A program made the position numbers and the translations under genes. A stretch of DNA of 15,127 bases, taken from positions 1 to 15,127 of the forward strand of contig JANJWE010000305.1 of the NCBI GenBank assembly GCA_024709705.1, given 5' to 3'. Shown one piece after another: positions 15,000 to 15,127 of the stretch (position 1 is the first letter of the stretch; every line of letters starts with the position of its first letter). Source of the DNA: Flavobacterium sp. (lineage in GTDB: Bacteria > Bacteroidota > Bacteroidia > Flavobacteriales > Flavobacteriaceae). The notes under the pieces are model-generated. The model made no database searches, had not been told where the DNA came from, and was given only the letters and a program-made list of their open reading frames with translations.

Positions 15000-15127
15000 T
15001 TAATTATGTAAACGATACATGATTTTACGTGTTATGGGAAGACAATCTGTTTCTAAACTATTATTTGGGATGTACTTGATTTGGACTTTACTTAAATCTT
15101 CGGCCAATCGTATTGCAATTGCATAAT
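15000..15127 (-). CDS. C-terminal end of an unidentified protein, cut by window edge
   Basis: Reading the minus strand from the right edge, one frame stays open for 41 codons to a TAA at 15000-15002. It begins YAIAIRLAEDLSKV and ends RKIMYRLHN. The other two frames carry stops early in the same stretch. The mixed hydrophobic and charged composition, and the position 20 nt upstream of the glycosyltransferase start on the same strand, support a real gene in the same operon. The fragment is too short for me to name a family. Confidence 0.6.
   Translation of the reverse strand, partial: YAIAIRLAEDLSKVQIKYIPNNSLETDCLPITRKIMYRLHN

Overview
The window looks like chromosomal DNA of a Flavobacteriaceae member, most likely Flavobacterium or a close relative. 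The evidence is the AT-rich sequence, the near absence of Shine-Dalgarno sites, a Bacteroidetes-type promoter (TTTG, about 20 nt, then TAnnTTTG) and a large secreted protein with a type IX secretion (T9SS) type B C-terminal domain. It is gene-dense, with no gene-free stretch over about 120 bases. I see no tRNA, rRNA, insertion sequence, integrase or CRISPR array.

Layout. On the minus strand, 1-1035 is anmK (peptidoglycan recycling), cut by the left edge at its 3' end. Divergent from it is an acyl-CoA dehydrogenase (1127-2263) with a clear promoter and a hairpin terminator. Next come a short-chain dehydrogenase (2350-3027) and a SprT-like metalloprotease (3043-3645), closely spaced. A small, very AT-rich membrane protein gene (3674-4084) follows, with degenerate short tandem repeats on both sides: a 7-mer array upstream and two 8-mer arrays downstream. 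Then comes a tight three-gene unit: mannose-1-phosphate guanylyltransferase (4189-5241), a DUF389 membrane protein (5253-6647) and a CPA2-type cation:proton antiporter with universal-stress-like C-terminal domains (6649-9015). A 1159-residue secreted multimodular protein (9092-12571) ends one base from the end of the opposing operon. That minus-strand operon reads, in transcription order, an unidentified gene (only its last 41 codons are here), a family 2 glycosyltransferase, a MlaE-type permease and a MlaF-type ATPase.

How the genes work together. The themes are cell envelope and ion homeostasis: wall recycling (anmK), activated mannose supply (manC), envelope lipid transport (mlaE/mlaF), glycan transfer (GT2), monovalent cation/proton exchange, and a T9SS-exported surface or secreted protein. 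The MCE substrate-binding partner (MlaD) that MlaFE normally needs is not in the window.

The most unusual item is the 136-residue protein at 3674-4084. It carries HDTYYV followed by a His-bearing helix, and 44 residues later an I-H motif in the next helix. This resembles helices X-XI of heme-copper oxidase subunit I with nearly the same spacing, but the position matching the heme a3 ligand is Phe. I found no clear complete novel defence or mobile system.
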